Shown: piece after piece, positions 1 to 11,977 of the stretch
Layout: every line of letters starts with the position of its first letter
Position numbering within the stretch: position 1 is the first letter of the stretch
Assembly (NCBI GenBank): GCA_007844125.1
Contig: CM017564.1
Span: 28,699,158 to 28,763,157, forward strand
DNA from: Sinonovacula constricta
Lineage: Eukaryota > Mollusca > Bivalvia > Cardiida > Solecurtidae
DNA length: 64,000 bases
Direction: 5' to 3'
Program-made: the position numbers and the translations under genes
Notes under the pieces: generated by a model
Seen by the model: only the letters and a program-made list of their open reading frames with translations
Databases searched by the model: none
What the model was told of the DNA's origin: nothing

Positions 1-317
1 ATCGAACACCACATGTGCGCATATATCAGATATAAATACACTCTCATGATAAGTCACCTTAAACGATTTTATGCAAATATGTCTGTCGACAGTAATTGTC
101 TAACCACGACATGAACTTAATTTGTAGCCATCGTTCAATATTCACAATTTTTACCATACCAACATGCCGACTTTGTTGCATATGCTACTATCGAGAGAGG
201 AGCATGCATACCAATATGTGTATAATTTCTTTCAAATAAAGATACGTTCTTATTATGTTTTGTTTTTTACTAAAGACCATACATAACGAGAATCATTCCT
301 CGTTTTTAGCGCTTTAA

Positions 318-412
318 TTGCTTTATATAATAATGATAATAGCAACAACAACAACAATAATAAGAACACTAACAATAATGCTTATGATGATAATAATAAT
401 AATAATAATATT

Positions 413-470
<58 letters not shown>

Positions 471-797
471 TACACACACACACACACAAATACACACACA
501 CACAAATACACACACACAAATACACACACACACAAATACACACACACACACACAAATACACACACACACAAATACACACACACACACACAAATACACACA
601 CACACACAAATACACACACACACAAATACACACACACACACACATACACACACAAATACACACACACACACATACACACACACACATACACACACAAAAA
701 CACACACACACACAAATACACACACACACACAAATACACACACACAAATACACACACACACACACACACACACAAATACACACACACACACACACAT
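318..797. repeat. Microsatellite: AAT/AAC-rich tract, then interrupted (CA)n
   Basis: Positions 318-420 are short AAT, AAC and GAT-type triplet runs. From 421 to 797 the sequence is almost pure CA, broken at irregular steps by AAATAC. All frames stay open on both strands, giving artificial His/Thr or Cys/Val open frames. Confidence 0.95.
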
Positions 798-1370
798 ATT
801 CCTGAGAATCTTCTGAGAGGAAGAGTTTACATATTCTATATCGGGTTGCACGTAATGGATAAAAATAATAAAAAGGTGTTATAATAATTAACAGGTATGA
901 TAAAATTTTAACTAGCACAAGACACAGATACACAAAGTAAATGTAAAAGAGAGAAAACATTAAGACGAGAAATAGCTTATACAAAGACAAACAAACAGTT
1001 AGCGCCAAAAGCATTTATTCACCAACAATTCATATGAATTAATTGCCCAAGACATAGATTTCAATCCACAATATCTTCATTATGTATTTAGCTACATGTC
1101 TGTATTTTGCAAGACACTTTAACATTAACTGCTACTTTCTGCTTAAAATCAAATTGAAACTTCATAAATAATCTTATTTTTGTTGCCATGAAAATTGTGA
1201 CTCGGGCTTAAGTCATTACTTATGCTTATTACTTTTAAATAAAATTAAATAATTGCTTTTAAATGACACGATGACTTGACAGGTCGTTAAGGCGACATGA
1301 ATACTGTGACTTAAAGCTACAATTTGGACAGACACTGTTGGATTTCTATCTCTTTATCTCTACAGTCGTG

Positions 1371-1670
1371 CCCTATATAGGTGAGCCAACTTGAGCAGTC
1401 TCCATACCATTTACGTGAGATTGCACAGTAGGTATAACTTCGAGGTGTTGCATGCCTTTACTATATCATGTGCCTATCTCGGCTAAATTTTCCCAGCTTA
1501 TTATAACAAAACATTTGGATAAATGACTACTATCTCTTCAAAATACTACAGTTTATTTTGTTGAGTCGATTTATTTTTTGAAATTGATGATTTCCGATGA
1601 TTTCCTTCGTGTGTGTGTGTTTATTTTAATTACACATTTTCATTTTGACATATGACGTCACAATATTTTT
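1371..1670 (+). repeat. Dispersed repeat; partner copy inverted at 62990-63290
   Basis: Shared blocks with the reverse complement of 62990-63290 include CAACTTGAGCAGTCTCCAT, GAGATTGCACA, AACAAAACATTTGGAT and TTTTGACATATGACG, in the same order. The copies are diverged, and I cannot see clear ends. Nothing coding is visible. Confidence 0.7.
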
Positions 1671-2760
1671 TCGTTTGACGTTATTAGCTTGTTTTATCAC
1701 ATGTTTCCTTAGCTTTCCATTCAAATACACCCATTACATATTTTCTTATATCATACTAGTGTAATACAGTTTTTTGAATGACAACGTCATTTACGTCACC
1801 ATAATGCAGATCGTCTCATACCACTATTTCACCAAGCATTGTTGTTACAATTTCATAAAATCGTATCCTGGCGACTGAGATCATGTGATAAAAAGAATCT
1901 GACACTCGTTGTCATGTCTCGCTGAGATAAAACATTAAATTCAAAGTGTCTTTACTGGAAATAAAGCAGTACACGGCATTGTTATTGTTTTGAGCTCATT
2001 TTCTATACAAATTTAGCAAATAAAATGATTAAATTTCGAGCAAAACGTTTTATAATACGACTCGGTGGATAACTCCTAACAGGTTGGTGACTTATCCTGA
2101 TATTTTCACACATGTTGTTTATGACGCACTTATGTAAAACTGTCAGCATATCTTACTGAACTAGATAATTATAAATCAAATGCTTCGTGGGCATTGCTGT
2201 TTCCAGATCCCTTTTGAATTACAAAATGAGCAGTCCCGTTTTAGAAGTTGCAATAATGATCGTAGCAAATAAAAATAAACGAATAAGTTTAGACTGTTGT
2301 TAAACAAACTAAACTGACCAGTGTTATCATCAAATCATAAATCAAATCAAGTTACCTCTCATAAATTTATCTAGTAACCATATAAAGTAGTGTGTCTACC
2401 ATTTTTCTAAACTGTTATTTAAAAACGTTCACTACATCTTTTTAAGATATAAATTGCTTAAAGAAGATATGAACTTATTTTTTTAAATAAAATTAAGATA
2501 TTTCTCATTGGATTAAAATGCGTTTTGAATAAATTGTTTAAACTTTTAAAAAATCTACATCGAAGAAGCAATGGCACATGTGCTTAAATTTTTTAAATAG
2601 AAGCCAGCATTTAGTATTTTTCGGATGATACTGATTCTGCCTCTAAATAGGTCGTGATTTTGCGACTTAAACAGCGTCGTAGGTGTGGGTGACAATACGC
2701 TCCCCAAGTCGCAGCAGCTCGAAATACAGGCATAGGGAATTTATTCATAAAGTCATTCCT
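1671..2760. other. No gene seen
   Basis: AT-rich sequence without a coding frame, RNA gene or clear repeat that I recognise. Confidence 0.5.
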
Positions 2761-2784
2761 TCAAAGAGATGTCGTTGTATGAAA

Positions 2785-3280
2785 AGGTAAATAAGAAAAG
2801 GTGCTATCAAAATTTCCACAGATATTTAAATTTAATCTACCTGTAGACAAAGACAAACAGGGTAAATGTGACAAAATGCAGAGACGAGACATAACACAAA
2901 AAAAGAAAAAAACATCAGTTACCGCCATGGAACGATCAGTCGGCAAAAGGACCCACTGGGGTGCTTAAACCTGGTTTGTGGAGCGCCAAAGTGAAACAAC
3001 TAACAGTAAGCACCTACATCGGGAGTTAAAACAGATACAATGAACTTATGTACATACTAAATATCCAGCAATGAACTAAACTAACAGCATATGTACAGTA
3101 TATACAGTAGGAAAAAGCCTCGGCAACCTAAACATTTTCAAATGAGAGAGAAGTTTGAAATAAAACAGCTCAAGCGCTGATATATAATAAGAACAAATAA
3201 AACAATCAAGCGCTGATATATAATAAGAACAATTTAATGATGTCATACAATGTCATGACGTCATATGCCAAAAGTGTCAA
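2785..3280 (-). repeat. Dispersed family A copy
   Basis: On the minus strand this carries the family core, a CCGACTGA..GTTCCA..GCGGTAACTG block at about 2920-2990, and a 3' part matching 25985-26175 (for example ATCTACCTGTAGACAAAG). The 3160-3232 part holds a tandem doublet of about 37 bp with CAAGCGCTGATATATAATAA. The family recurs at about 5465, 6405, 20240, 21410, 25985, 27590, 47868 and 58440. Confidence 0.7.
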
Positions 3281-3639
3281 AAGTGAAATGTAAAAAAAAT
3301 ATGGAGTTAAAACTTACACAATGAACTTATTACAACCGTGAGTTTCATGTCTGCACGAAGCAGGTGGCAATGAAGTTCATGTTCACCTGTGGCCCTGAGA
3401 TAATGTTATTACTACTGTATCAAGTACTTTTTGATTACAGAACTTATTCCACTAAAAGACAGTATAGACCATTTATTTTTCTCTCAAGTAATTTATTGTT
3501 ACACGAAAAGATCTCGAGAAACACTCTTAAGAGGTACCCGGCATGCACGTAAAGGGTAAAGCATAACACTACAAAAACGTGTTTTCTATCCGAACCACGC
3601 TAGCTTTTTGTAAATTAAGAACGCTTGACCACTTACTTT

Positions 3640-3800
3640 TGAGATCAAGTTGCATGATCGTTCGGGTATTCAATTCTGACGTCGATATCTACTTTTCGCT
3701 GAAAAGCCTACTGTGCTTATTTATAGATTTGGAAAAATGGACAGTTAAAGCAATATATTTCACGATTTGTACTGTCTAGCAATTGAGGTTATGGTATTAA
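3640..3800 (+). repeat. Dispersed family B fragment
   Basis: The blocks TGACCACTTA, TGACGTCGATATCTACTTTT and CTTATTTATAGATTTGG match the copies at 41764-42370, 48279-48615 and 62388-62830. Confidence 0.6.
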
Positions 3801-3890
3801 TAGCCTTTATTTAAAATAAGGTTTCAGTTTTTGCAGTACTTATTCACAAATTTTCACGAACATGGGTAGGATATGTTGCACGGATTAGAC

Positions 3891-4120
3891 ATAGACAAAA
3901 TAGCGAAAACCACCTTTAAATGTAGAAAACATAGACAAACTAGCGAAAAGCACTTTTAAATGTAGAAAATATAGACAAACTAGCGAAAACCACCTTTAAA
4001 TGTAGAAAATATAGACAAACTAGCGAAAACCACCTCTAAATGTAGAAAATAAAGACAAACTAGCGAAAACCACCTTTAAATGCAGAAAATATAGACAAAT
4101 TAGCGAACACCACATGCAGA
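3891..4120. repeat. Tandem repeat, 40-bp unit, about 5.7 copies
   Basis: The unit begins ATAGACAAACTAGCGAAAAC and continues with CACCTTTAAATGTAGAAAAT. Copies start at 3891, 3931, 3971, 4011, 4051 and 4091. The last one is truncated and diverged. Confidence 0.93.
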
Positions 4121-4339
4121 CAACATACAACAGTTACATAATAATAAAGGCGTTTTGTCTCCAGATATCATCAAAGTTCGTACATACAATTTCACCAAGT
4201 ACTTATCGGAAATAACATCTGTGCATAGTTGGATTTGCATAAGTTAAATACATACAAAAGCAGATATGCTTCACCGGCAGCATTCATGTAGAGCAGCATA
4301 GCCGCAAGGACACCACTGAAGAGCTGACAAGAAGCTGAG

Positions 4340-4438
4340 ATGGTCTGGTCGAGAAAGATTCGCTCGAGGAACGTGAAATGCCTCACGTTGCTGGCCCTTA
4401 TTCCACTACTGATGTACGTAATTGTCTCTTGGACTGCG
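4340..4438 (+). other. Sulfotransferase exon 1 (coding part): cytoplasmic tail and membrane anchor
   Basis: The ATG at 4340 opens a frame of basic residues followed by the hydrophobic stretch CLTLLALIPLLMYVIVSW. The frame ends at 4438 and is followed by a textbook donor, GTGAGT, at 4439-4444. Without splicing the frame runs on to a stop near 4528. The exon is exactly 33 codons, so it joins the exon 2 frame without a shift. A short N-terminal anchor exon before a large catalytic exon is common in this enzyme family. The joining is inferred from phase, splice signals and topology; no transcript has been seen. Confidence 0.75.
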
Positions 4439-7400
4439 GTGAGTAAACGATACGTAAATGTTGTTAGACTTGCAGAAAAATACAGGTTAGCACAATGCAC
4501 CATGGCGGTTTACTTTCTTGCTCACTAATTTCTGTCTAATATGAGCTTTTAGTAAATGGTATTGTTATCTTACAAATTGTATTTTAAGTTAAATTCATTA
4601 GTAAAGTGTTTTTAAGAGATCAATCTATTTGTTTTACTGCGAACTACACGTCACCCAAGGTTATATAATTAGCTTAACATTAATTGAACGTTAATTAAAT
4701 ATTTCAATGATGTAAGTTTAAAAGGTGGCATCTGACAGCATGTGTCTATCAAATATATAACACTATTTTATTCCTATTTCTGGGAAATTTGGACTTTTTT
4801 CTGCATAAATGCATACTAAAATGTAAAACACAAATGAATAATCGCCTTAAATGCTAGAGACGGCAGTAATTACTCTAAATGAGATTTTTAAAAATCAATT
4901 AAGTTAAGACGAGTTGGATCTGATAAAATTGTTATCGATGCCAAAGCGGATTAATCGGATGATGTTATGAGATGATTAAAAGTATCAATTGGTTTTCTTA
5001 GTTTAAATATAGCTTACTGTGCTGCGTGGCTCAGATAGGAAATATGTTTTTGTAAATTCGAAAGGGATATTTTGCCTACTCCTTACATATATCTAATAGA
5101 TCACTAAATGACAATTTGCGATATGTTTTCAGGAAACAATAATAAATTTGGTTGCTTGAGAACAAAATCATTATCCCAAAAATTGGTTACCACTTTTAAA
5201 GTAGACAGTTTAAATCATATAACAAGTTTACATTAAAAACTTATTTAAACCTATCTTGTATGTTGACATATTCTATTAGCTTAAAGAGGAATCATTGAAA
5301 ACGAGAAGCTCTGACTCTTGTTAAAAGCATATGTGCACATGTATACAGTTTGGACAACGGGATGGGAAATTTTTGCAATCGAATATTTTTCATCCCTTTA
5401 TAACTCCCGATGCAGGTGCTTGCTGTTTGTTCTGTCTGTTTTTTATTCACACTGTTTAAGAGAAAAACTGCCAGGAAGCGCGAGGCTGGAGCGCTTCAAA
5501 AACCAGGTTTAAGATCCTTTGCCGGTTTATCTTTTTGTGTGTCATGTCTCGTCTCCATGTTTTTGTCACTTACACATTTACACGTACCTTGTTTGCCTTT
5601 GTCTAGAGGTAGCTTATATTTAAATATCTGTGACACTTGCTTATTTTCTTATTAAAATAGTACACTTAGCCGTTCGCTTGGATGTTACACCTTCAGGATT
5701 GTTGCGAATGCTCTACCGACAGAACTACTTGTCATCTAAATCCCTATTCTGTCTGGGTACATACACGTATACTTTCTTGAATTTATCTTTTCAATTTTCA
5801 CTTAACGTATTAAACAAGTGCTATAGCGGGGTTCGTTCTCGACAACAAATCAGAACCTTACATCAGATCTTTAATTCGGACTTATCTTCACGATTCTGTA
5901 GAGCACCGACGTACAATAACAAATATCAATCATACATGTAAACAATGTTTTATGACACAATGATTAAACAAGAATGCTTAAAAGATACAAATTAACAGGT
6001 GATATTATCAGGCACGTGTCCATTACGCAACGTGGTGATATTGCCGGTGGTATTTAACAGCAGAAATGAACTTAAAATAATAAAATAAGTGTTAGTATGA
6101 AGAAATGTAAATACATGTGTTTATATGAAAACAAATGTAATAATTACATGCAGAAGTATTTACCCAACTGCTTCGAATGCAATTCGAATACAAGACATTA
6201 AACGTGTGTCTGCTTCCAACAACGTAATGGGCGGTGTGTAACTTTTACGACAACAGCCCCAAATATAATTGGTTTTGGACGCACGAGAAAAGGTCCGAAT
6301 ACAAATAATAGAAGAGAGCATAACAATGATTCGTACACTGTAAAACGTTGGTTGAGTGGGGATTACCCAAGTGTAACCAAGGAAAAAAGTCGGTGCACTA
6401 AGAATATATTAAAAAAATCCTATGAAAAGTGCAACATATACCAAAATTTGAAAGATCACTAATAAAACAAATCTGTTTAGAGTCATTTAACAAACAGAGT
6501 AAACCAGACATTAACCGCCTTGGAACAGCCAGCCGACGATATGGACCGACTGGGTTGCTTAAACTGGTTTTACAGAGCTCTAGTCTCGCACTTCCTGATG
6601 GGTTTCCCAAATGCAAGCAATGAAATGAAAACCGATCTATTTGAATAAAAATGTCCAAGCGCTGACGTTTTCTTTGATAAGTTTTGACAAAATTTGTGAC
6701 GTCATTGAAAAATAATCTCCACATAGTGTTTAGAGGGAGGGGTATTATTTCGATTAGAAGAACTACACAAAAATTGTTAGTTCTAAAAGAAATAAACTTT
6801 TTAAATCAAGAAAAAATGACCAGAGAAGAGTAAATAGTTAAAGCATCCTGTTCATGTGAAGTTGTAATTGAGGAACCAAAGTCCAATGTCCATCAAAAGG
6901 AATACACGCAACAATCCTTATAGGATGAATTAAATGACAACATAGATTAATAAGCCCATTTAAACCACTACAAGCGATCTTTTTGAAGACTAACGGTATA
7001 ATGCTGGTAAATTTGGGTATTTCACTCTAATGTCATTCACGTGTTGATGATTATTATATCTTTACCTCACATGTTTGTACTTTCGCCGAGATGTTCGTTA
7101 AGCTTTACAAATTATTTATTATTATTACTTAATTTGATGACACAATTTTATGCCAAATTAAACATTATTATTTGGGTTTGGGTCACTTGACATGCACTGC
7201 TTTTGTTGTTTCAGACTTTTTTGTCTGTAAATGAGCGGGGCATCCACGAGCAGATCATCCAAACACCGTTGTATAACGTTCCGACTGCATTTAATGAATC
7301 GCGGTTTCTACGACAGAACTGTTCGGAAATGCTTAAGCAGACTTCAACGACTCAGACATATATGGTTAATAGGGTATCACATCTATGTAAGACTTGTGAT

Positions 7401-8429
7401 GAATTGTCAAAATCTCACAGAGAGGAAAGCAAAATGAAAGCAAAATCAAGTACGCCATTTTTGTATTTTCCTAAAATCGATATTGCATATTGCAAGGTTC
7501 ATAAGGCTGGGTCCACATTTTTGGCTCAAATGTTTAAAATATTAGAAGATGACAGCGTGGATTTAGAGAATTACGTCATGCTGGCACGTCCGATTTTACA
7601 CAAGAATATGCAAAGAAATCATAGTCGTGGGCAAAGTGAGGCATTCAATTCAATAATCGTAACTCGTAATCCATTTACGAGGCTTTACTCCGCATATATT
7701 GACAAGGTCTTTATGCCGCTACATTTCAAAACGGCTATGGAGATGAAACAAGAAGATAATGATAATCAATACGGCTCTCAAACTGGACAGTGTGGTGGCC
7801 CTGCTTCATTTGAATCTTTTTTGCAGTTTATAGTTAGCGAAGTTAAACAAAATAAGACTGTCAATTATCACTTTGCTCCTATAACATCATTTTGCAATCC
7901 ATGTGCTCTGAATGTGTACATGCTTCTCCGAATGGAATCATTTAACGACGACATCGAAACGTTCCTGAACTCGCTCAACATTCCAGCGTCAACACATGCA
8001 AGTATCAGGGACATTATGACTAGTAAGCATCTTGAGGCAATTCTACCTGGTACGATTGATCAAACGATCCAGTTTTATAGACAAACCAAAAGCATACAAC
8101 ATTGTATGGAAGAAATAGACATAATCAACATTATGTGGCAGACTTTCCAAATAAACGGATATATAGCGCAAACGTTTCCGTTTCCAAGGGACGTATTTGT
8201 CACAGGCGAACCTCAAATGGACCTGACAGAGATACAACAAGTGTTTATGGACGCCGCTCAAAAGTCAAACATGACAAAAGAAAAGAGTAAAGAACAGAGG
8301 AAACATTTTTTGGTGAAGTCGTACAGGAATATATCTTCTGACACATTGGACGACATTATCGAAATCTTTTATGATGACTTTGTTTTATTTGGCTATGGTA
8401 AAACTCCTCCAAACGATTTTTATGTATAA
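4340..8429 (+). CDS. Carbohydrate sulfotransferase, Sulfotransfer_2 family; two exons, join(4340..4438,7215..8429)
   Basis: This is predicted to be a Golgi type II membrane enzyme that transfers sulfate from PAPS to a glycan. Exon 1 (33 codons, phase 0) joins in frame to exon 2, giving 437 residues. Residues about 15-31 are a hydrophobic anchor after a short basic N-terminus. The 5'-phosphosulfate motif CKVHKAGSTF is at about 126-135. The 3'-phosphate motif TRNPFTRLYSAY is at about 183-194. A conserved-looking H-x-A-P...C-x-P-C patch is at about 252-263, and the protein ends with a YDDFVLFGY block typical of the family. Six N-glycosylation sequons (about 60, 68, 168, 246, 385, 405) fit a lumenal domain. 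The length is in the usual range of CHST8-14-like enzymes. The acceptor sugar cannot be told from sequence, and molluscs carry many paralogues. No stops or frameshifts are seen. A minimal model using exon 2 alone would lack the anchor. Confidence 0.88.
5008..5055 (-). repeat. Dispersed family B fragment inside the intron
   Basis: The reverse complement reads TTTCCTATCTGAGCCACGCA followed by GCACAGTAAGCTA. This is a conserved block of family B (compare 41915-41955 and 48430-48465). Confidence 0.6.
5465..5660 (+). repeat. Dispersed family A copy in the intron
   Basis: It carries AGGAAGCGCGAGGCTGGAGC, then GTCATGTCTCGTCTCCATG and TATTTAAATATCTGTG, the family 3' part. Most of the core with the CCGACTGA block is deleted. 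Confidence 0.6.
6405..6720 (-). repeat. Dispersed family A copy in the intron
   Basis: Minus-strand order: TGACGTCACAAA, CGTCAGCGCTTGGACATT, CATTGCTTGCATTTGGGAAA, AGGAAGTGCGAGACTAGAGC, the CAGTCGGTCC core and a CATATG-like end. The same order is seen at 21410-21830 and 27590-28260. Confidence 0.7.
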
Positions 8430-8443
8430 AAGCAAGTTTACAT

Positions 8444-8449
8444 AATAAA
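8444..8449 (+). terminator. Polyadenylation signal of the sulfotransferase gene
   Basis: A canonical AATAAA lies 15 bases after the TAA stop (8427-8429). A signal this close to the stop would give a very short 3' UTR, so a later signal could also be used. Confidence 0.5.
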
Positions 8450-10320
8450 GCACATAGCTGCAACCATTCAATACCCACAGCTTAAATTTCGCTCTGTTTT
8501 ATTTATACTGTCATCATTGTTGTATAAAATGTACTACCTTAAATCATTTGTTTTCGGAAAGATTTTGCATAATTGAATATTGTGTCATAATTGCTGCATA
8601 TTTACATTGTACACATTGTTACGTTTCTTAAATTTCGTAAACATGATTTACATTTTCTCTGAAACCATGTTCATTTTTGGACGTATACAACCCAAAAACG
8701 CTGACACGGCCAGTATGATTCGCACATGATAGTCGGGGTAACCGACAACCTACAAGAAACGAGACACCTGAAGAATTTCTTGATGTCCAGGCGAGTCTGC
8801 AGTAATGATCGCCGCCTCATACAGAAACATGTAAAGAGAAGTATGGTACACCTTATATTGCCTTGAACTGAAAGGATAACAGCAGGTGATGCATGGGGAA
8901 TTTGGAAGCTTTTTTAGAATATACAATGCACTATATAAGCTAAGTGAGAAAGAGATAGAGTGTACAGACATCAATAAATTTGGTTTTAGAGAAAGTGAAT
9001 AATACAGGTGATTAATGCTTCCCATAACATTTTCATTGTAGTTTTGCTGAATGTTTTATAATATTTAGATTGTACTAGCAGTACAGCTAAAATCGCGGGT
9101 TCTTTTTCAAGTTTAAGCTTTTTTAATATTACAATCCAGTGGGGCTGGAGATGGGGCTGCAGGAGTTCCTTTACTCAAATAGATACGTTTCACTCATCTC
9201 TAGTTACGTTAAAACAAGCGTTTACAATTGACCAACTCTTCCTTACAACGGTAGTTGCATTTCATACCGTTACTTTTTAAATATACACTTTTTATTCTGT
9301 TATATCTTCATGCCTAATTTGGTTGGATTCTGAAACATGGCATCACTTCCGGACAAAACTTTAAAATAGGTTGTTATAGTTGCAGCAATATGTCGGTGCC
9401 ATGGTAATCCTTTAACATCTTCTGTAACTCAAGTCAGTTATTTAATGTCACTATCCAGAATTACAAACATTTAATCACGACTTTTGGAGATTTTGTGATT
9501 AAAGCGTAAAGCTTACAAATCATTGGTCCTTAATGGAATTACTTTTTAATTGCAACTGCCCAAATATCCAGGTTTTGATTGAAAATGGCTTCCCGCTGGT
9601 AGTAACTCAAAATAATGTATGTTTAGTCGAAAGGGATTCCGCTCACAAATTACCTATATGGTCAACGAATTGTTTTGTATAACATTCAACAGTCGTACAT
9701 GAAGAAAATACCATGGGTTTTCAGCGAAGCTATCATTCCATCATTTTTGTCAAATGTTATGAGCATTTGTCGGTAAAAATCGTTTAGCTGATATATGCGG
9801 TTAATAGCAAGAAATATTTAAATAGTATGCTTGCAATGTTTTTAATTTTGTGTGGATAATACATGCCCTTTCTGATGTACAAAAGTGGTTCTCTCCTTAT
9901 ACCAAGGCGGTAACACTCGGGTTTGCTCTTTTCGTTAAATGACTAATCACAAATTAGTTCTTGCTTTCACTTAAATACTTGAAATACTTGAAATACCTGC
10001 CTTTTCGGAGTTTGGTATATGTTGCAATGCTCATAGGACTTTGTCATATATCCTTGTTATAGTAGTAACAATTCATCGGTGAAGGATTCAAATTCCATCG
10101 AGAATATAAATGCTTAAAATAAAACGACAAACGGACCATTTCCATATCAATATATCCCAAACTGGGCCCATGGGACAGTTAACATGCATCCATGTTGGGA
10201 ATTGAGAAATACTTGGAAATAGATAAGTTATCTTCTATTATTGTATATATGTACGTTTACGTCTCTATTTTGTAAACTCTGTTTTTTCGTTGATCTTTAA
10301 TTATGTAAGAACTATTTATC
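8450..10320. other. No gene seen; one weak family A fragment
   Basis: Intergenic AT-rich sequence. Around 10015-10070 a block ATGTTGCAATGCTCATAGGA matches the 3' end of family A copies at about 21775 and 28215. Nothing else was recognised. Confidence 0.5.
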
Positions 10321-10323
10321 AAC

Positions 10324-11977
10324 AGATAGTTTCCATGTGATGTCATAGGCACTGATAAGACAGTTTAAGGCAGCCATCTTTGTGGGCAGAAGCTAATGCA
10401 GGCCGAAATCGGGAAATATGTGCTGTATTAATCTCACCACTGTGTTTTTATTTTTCAGTCTATTTTACGGAATTTTATATCAAATTCAACAGCTTCTATA
10501 AAGTATTTTAAATATCAAAACTATATTTTGATAGTTTAAAAGGTTATACAAGAAATACAACCGAAAATGATACACAGTTCATTTTGTTTTAAGTAGGAGC
10601 CAATAGTTTTATTTATTTCTGTGTATTAATTCTGTGTGCATATATCAATGGTAAAAATAATGTATTCTAACAATATGAATTTGAAGAGCTTTCCAATAGT
10701 GTATAGCTTTTAATTTTCGGACCACAAATGAAGGAATTACAAGAAAATAAAATTTACCCTTCTATACAATTCATATGAAAATCCCTTGAAGTTACCATCA
10801 AAGATGGCTGCCAAGATAAGGGACTTTTACTGATATGCAGGGATTATCCTAGGTCATATTTTTAATGAGAGATTTTCTCCCATTCACAAAAAAATGATGG
10901 GATTTTTCTGATTTTGTTGGGAGAAATTTTCCCATTCATCAAATAATAACGAGATTTTTATTCATGATCTCAAAATTTATTCCTTCTCAGATCAAATCTC
11001 TTAAAGATTAAGAAAACATTCAAATACAGAAGGAAAAGAACAGATATGCTCCAAACATACAAAATAATCAACAATTATGATAAAATAAATAAAGAAAAAT
11101 TAATGTAACTGATGTTCCCACCATATAGTAGCTTAAATAAACATTAGGCAAGTGACAGCAAATTTGAAGCAAAATGTTTAGGAACACAATTATCAAATAA
11201 ATGTAGTAGGACAGGTAAACTATTGTATTAATATATTTTCAGTACTTATATTTCAACTGCATTAACAATAAATAACATCAGATTCAGAAAGCAAATTTAG
11301 TTCTTCAAACCATTTTTTTTTCACTTTAAAGTCACTTAGATTTGATCAATGATTTAAAACGTAAATGCTTCATAAAATATGTAAGTATCAGTAGAAATCA
11401 TTTAAAAACCCTATGAAGATAAAGGTTGGAAAACAAATTTTGGTTTCTTTGGCGACGATGGAACTTCAGTTTTGTTATTGTTAACTTAGGCAGAAGATTT
11501 TAAAAACGAAAGCATAGACGTCTGCTTTTTTCCGGGCGACGCCATTTTCATCACGATAGAGAAGCGCTTATAAAAAAACGTAAATTGAATTCTAGACGAT
11601 CGTAAGCGTCCAGATGATATCGATTGAGGCATGAGACCCAATCGTACCGACTCGGCGATCTCCGACAAGCTTCGGAGATAATAACGTGATTACGTAAAGG
11701 ACGGAATTACCCGAGGAGTTCCGAGTTGCATGAGACCAGTAAATTGATCACGATAAAGAAGCGCTTATTAAACAATATTTGTGGATTCTAGACGATCATA
11801 AGCGTCCAGATGACATCGATTGACGCATGAGACCAGTAAATCCGCGTACCTTCATTTGGCTGGATGCGGCGCGATATTTTCTCTCATTTAAGAATTTTCA
11901 TTGCGATTTTTGCCGTTTTAATGCGAGAAATCGCGGAAATCGCACCCTAGGAATATCCCTGGATATGGAAACTATCT
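10324..11977 (+). mobile_element. Non-autonomous DNA element interrupted by a nested element
   Basis: The ends are a perfect 13-bp inverted repeat: AGATAGTTTCCAT at 10324-10336 and its complement at 11965-11977. The left 500 bp (GTGATGTCATAGG, AGCCATCTT, AAGATGGCTGCCAAGATAAG) matches the reverse complement of 16175-16700. A second element sits at 10838-11961. Removing it restores an end that aligns with the other copy. No transposase is visible. Confidence 0.65.
10838..11961. mobile_element. hAT-like MITE nested in the 10324-11977 element
   Basis: The ends are CAGGGATTATCCTAGG (10838-10853) and CCTAGGAATATCCCTG (11946-11961), an imperfect 16-bp terminal inverted repeat beginning CAGGG as in many hAT elements. 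The direct repeat GATATG flanks it (10832-10837, 11962-11967). Six bases is short for hAT, which usually makes 8. Inside is a diverged tandem pair (about 11550-11640 and 11748-11835) with GAAGCGCTTAT and AGCGTCCAGATGA. There is no transposase frame, so it would need a partner in trans. Confidence 0.6.

Larger units (their letters stand above)
4439..7214 (+). other. Sulfotransferase intron 1
   Basis: The intron is 2776 bp. It starts GTGAGT and ends with a pyrimidine-rich acceptor, TTTTGTTGTTTCAG (7201-7214). It holds a family B fragment (about 5008-5055, minus), a family A copy (about 5465-5660, plus) and another family A copy (about 6405-6720, minus). The rest is AT-rich sequence with no coding signal that I can see. 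Confidence 0.7.

Noticed and set aside
323..1014. His/Thr and Cys/Val frames at 318-1014
   Set aside because: Translation of an interrupted CA microsatellite.
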